Assembly (NCBI GenBank): GCA_001970855.1
Contig: LSSN01000858.1
Location: 1 to 27,754, forward strand
DNA length: 27,754 nucleotides
Reading direction: 5' to 3'
Origin: Smittium culicis
Taxonomy: Eukaryota; Kickxellomycota; Harpellomycetes; Harpellales; Legeriomycetaceae
The position numbers and the translations under genes are program-made. Of this stretch, positions 27,131 through 27,754 are shown one piece after another. The notes beneath the pieces were generated by a model. It was given only the letters and a program-made list of their open reading frames with translations, searched no databases and was not told the DNA's origin. Every line of letters begins with the position of its first letter. The first letter of the stretch is position 1.

Positions 27131-27754
27131 ATAGACAGTTTCGCAAAATAATAAAAAAACTGACTATTTTTTATTTATTAAAAATTAATAAACATTCTAC
27201 CAGTAAAGACAAATAATTCTATTAGCAAAGCTTTTCCTGATTCGTTTTTCTTAATTTTGAACAGAATTAAAAACGCGAAAAATAATAATTATAATTTATT
27301 GGATAATCAATATACAAAGAACAATCCACATCTATTTTACTGAAAAGATAAACACGAAAAGTATATATTTCTTTTTTACTGGATATTAAGAATTCTGTTT
27401 AATTACATAATAATATTAGCAAAATAAATTCTATCTATAATATTTTTATACTGAGAATTGTTTAATAGTTATAAAAATGGCACCATATTAGACTGGTATT
27501 CGTAATAGTTCCCTAAAATAGAATTGTATTATTTGACATCTTAAACCTCAAAGTATTAAACCGAGTAAGAATAATCCCTGATAAAAAATACCTATATTTG
27601 ATTTCTAATTTATAAGAATAAGAAAGTTAAAAACAAAACGTGAAATTTCTAAAATGAATTATTAATACTCGCATTTTGAATCCAATAATAACTCGTAGCC
27701 TAAATAGCGTATTCTCTTATTTTATCACATGTTTATTGTTTCGATTATTTACAT
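27131..27754. other. AT-rich spacer, no gene seen
   Basis: AT-rich to the end of the window, no open frame or repeat of note. Confidence 0.55.

Overview
The window is very AT-rich (by eye about three quarters A+T), with long stretches of A/T homopolymers, short islands of higher GC, LINE-type reverse transcriptase, candidate spliceosomal introns and TTAGGG-type motifs. This is nuclear DNA of a gene-poor eukaryote. A fungus or other unicellular lineage is my inference, and I cannot name the species. No conserved host housekeeping gene is visible. What can be read is mobile-element and virus-derived material in several stages of decay, separated by AT-rich DNA.

Layout. From 1 to 8.4 kb there is mostly AT-rich spacer with short decayed coding relics (644-802, 2399-2577, 3434-3532, 6836-7108 on the minus strand, 7467-7637), a tRNA-like fragment, a heat-shock-element-like palindrome and a double-hairpin repeat. 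At 8444-8636 lies a MITE-like element with a 5-bp target duplication; a second copy sits in the opposite orientation at 17674-17874. From 8.64 to 9.11 kb there is a GC-rich hairpin-bearing island, followed at 9.35-10.96 kb by a broken non-LTR (LINE) reverse transcriptase on the plus strand. From 12.2 to 13.0 kb there is a possible spliced gene running into a C-rich repeat. From 13.4 to 15.5 kb there are minus-strand remnants of a gag/ORF1-like protein, including an octapeptide-repeat segment, cut by a 204-bp N gap whose two flanks are identical, probably an assembly artefact.

The most interesting part is a minus-strand array from 24.9 down to 18.9 kb. It holds (i) an ORF1-like protein with a coiled coil, a conserved C-terminal domain and a 2A-like NPGP end; (ii) a TATA-box-led Ser/Pro/Ala-rich ORF joined in the same frame, across a single TAG, to a complete CRESS-DNA-virus-type Rep (HUH endonuclease plus superfamily 3 helicase, all key motifs present); (iii) a short frameshifted Asn/Ser/Arg-rich ORF; and (iv) a Ser/Pro-rich gag-like protein with a PPxY motif whose C-terminal domain continues past one TAA. 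The C-terminal domains of (i), (iv) and the 13.4-kb remnant are recognisably related, so one gag/ORF1 family is present three times beside a viral Rep.

From 25.65 to 26.2 kb there is a segment with three consecutive strong hairpins and nested long-range pairings that looks like a structured RNA. The right end carries one Pro/Ser-rich 88-codon ORF. How these pieces act together is inference; the sequence itself supports repeated insertion by retroelements and a CRESS-type replicon, with the Rep motifs still preserved.
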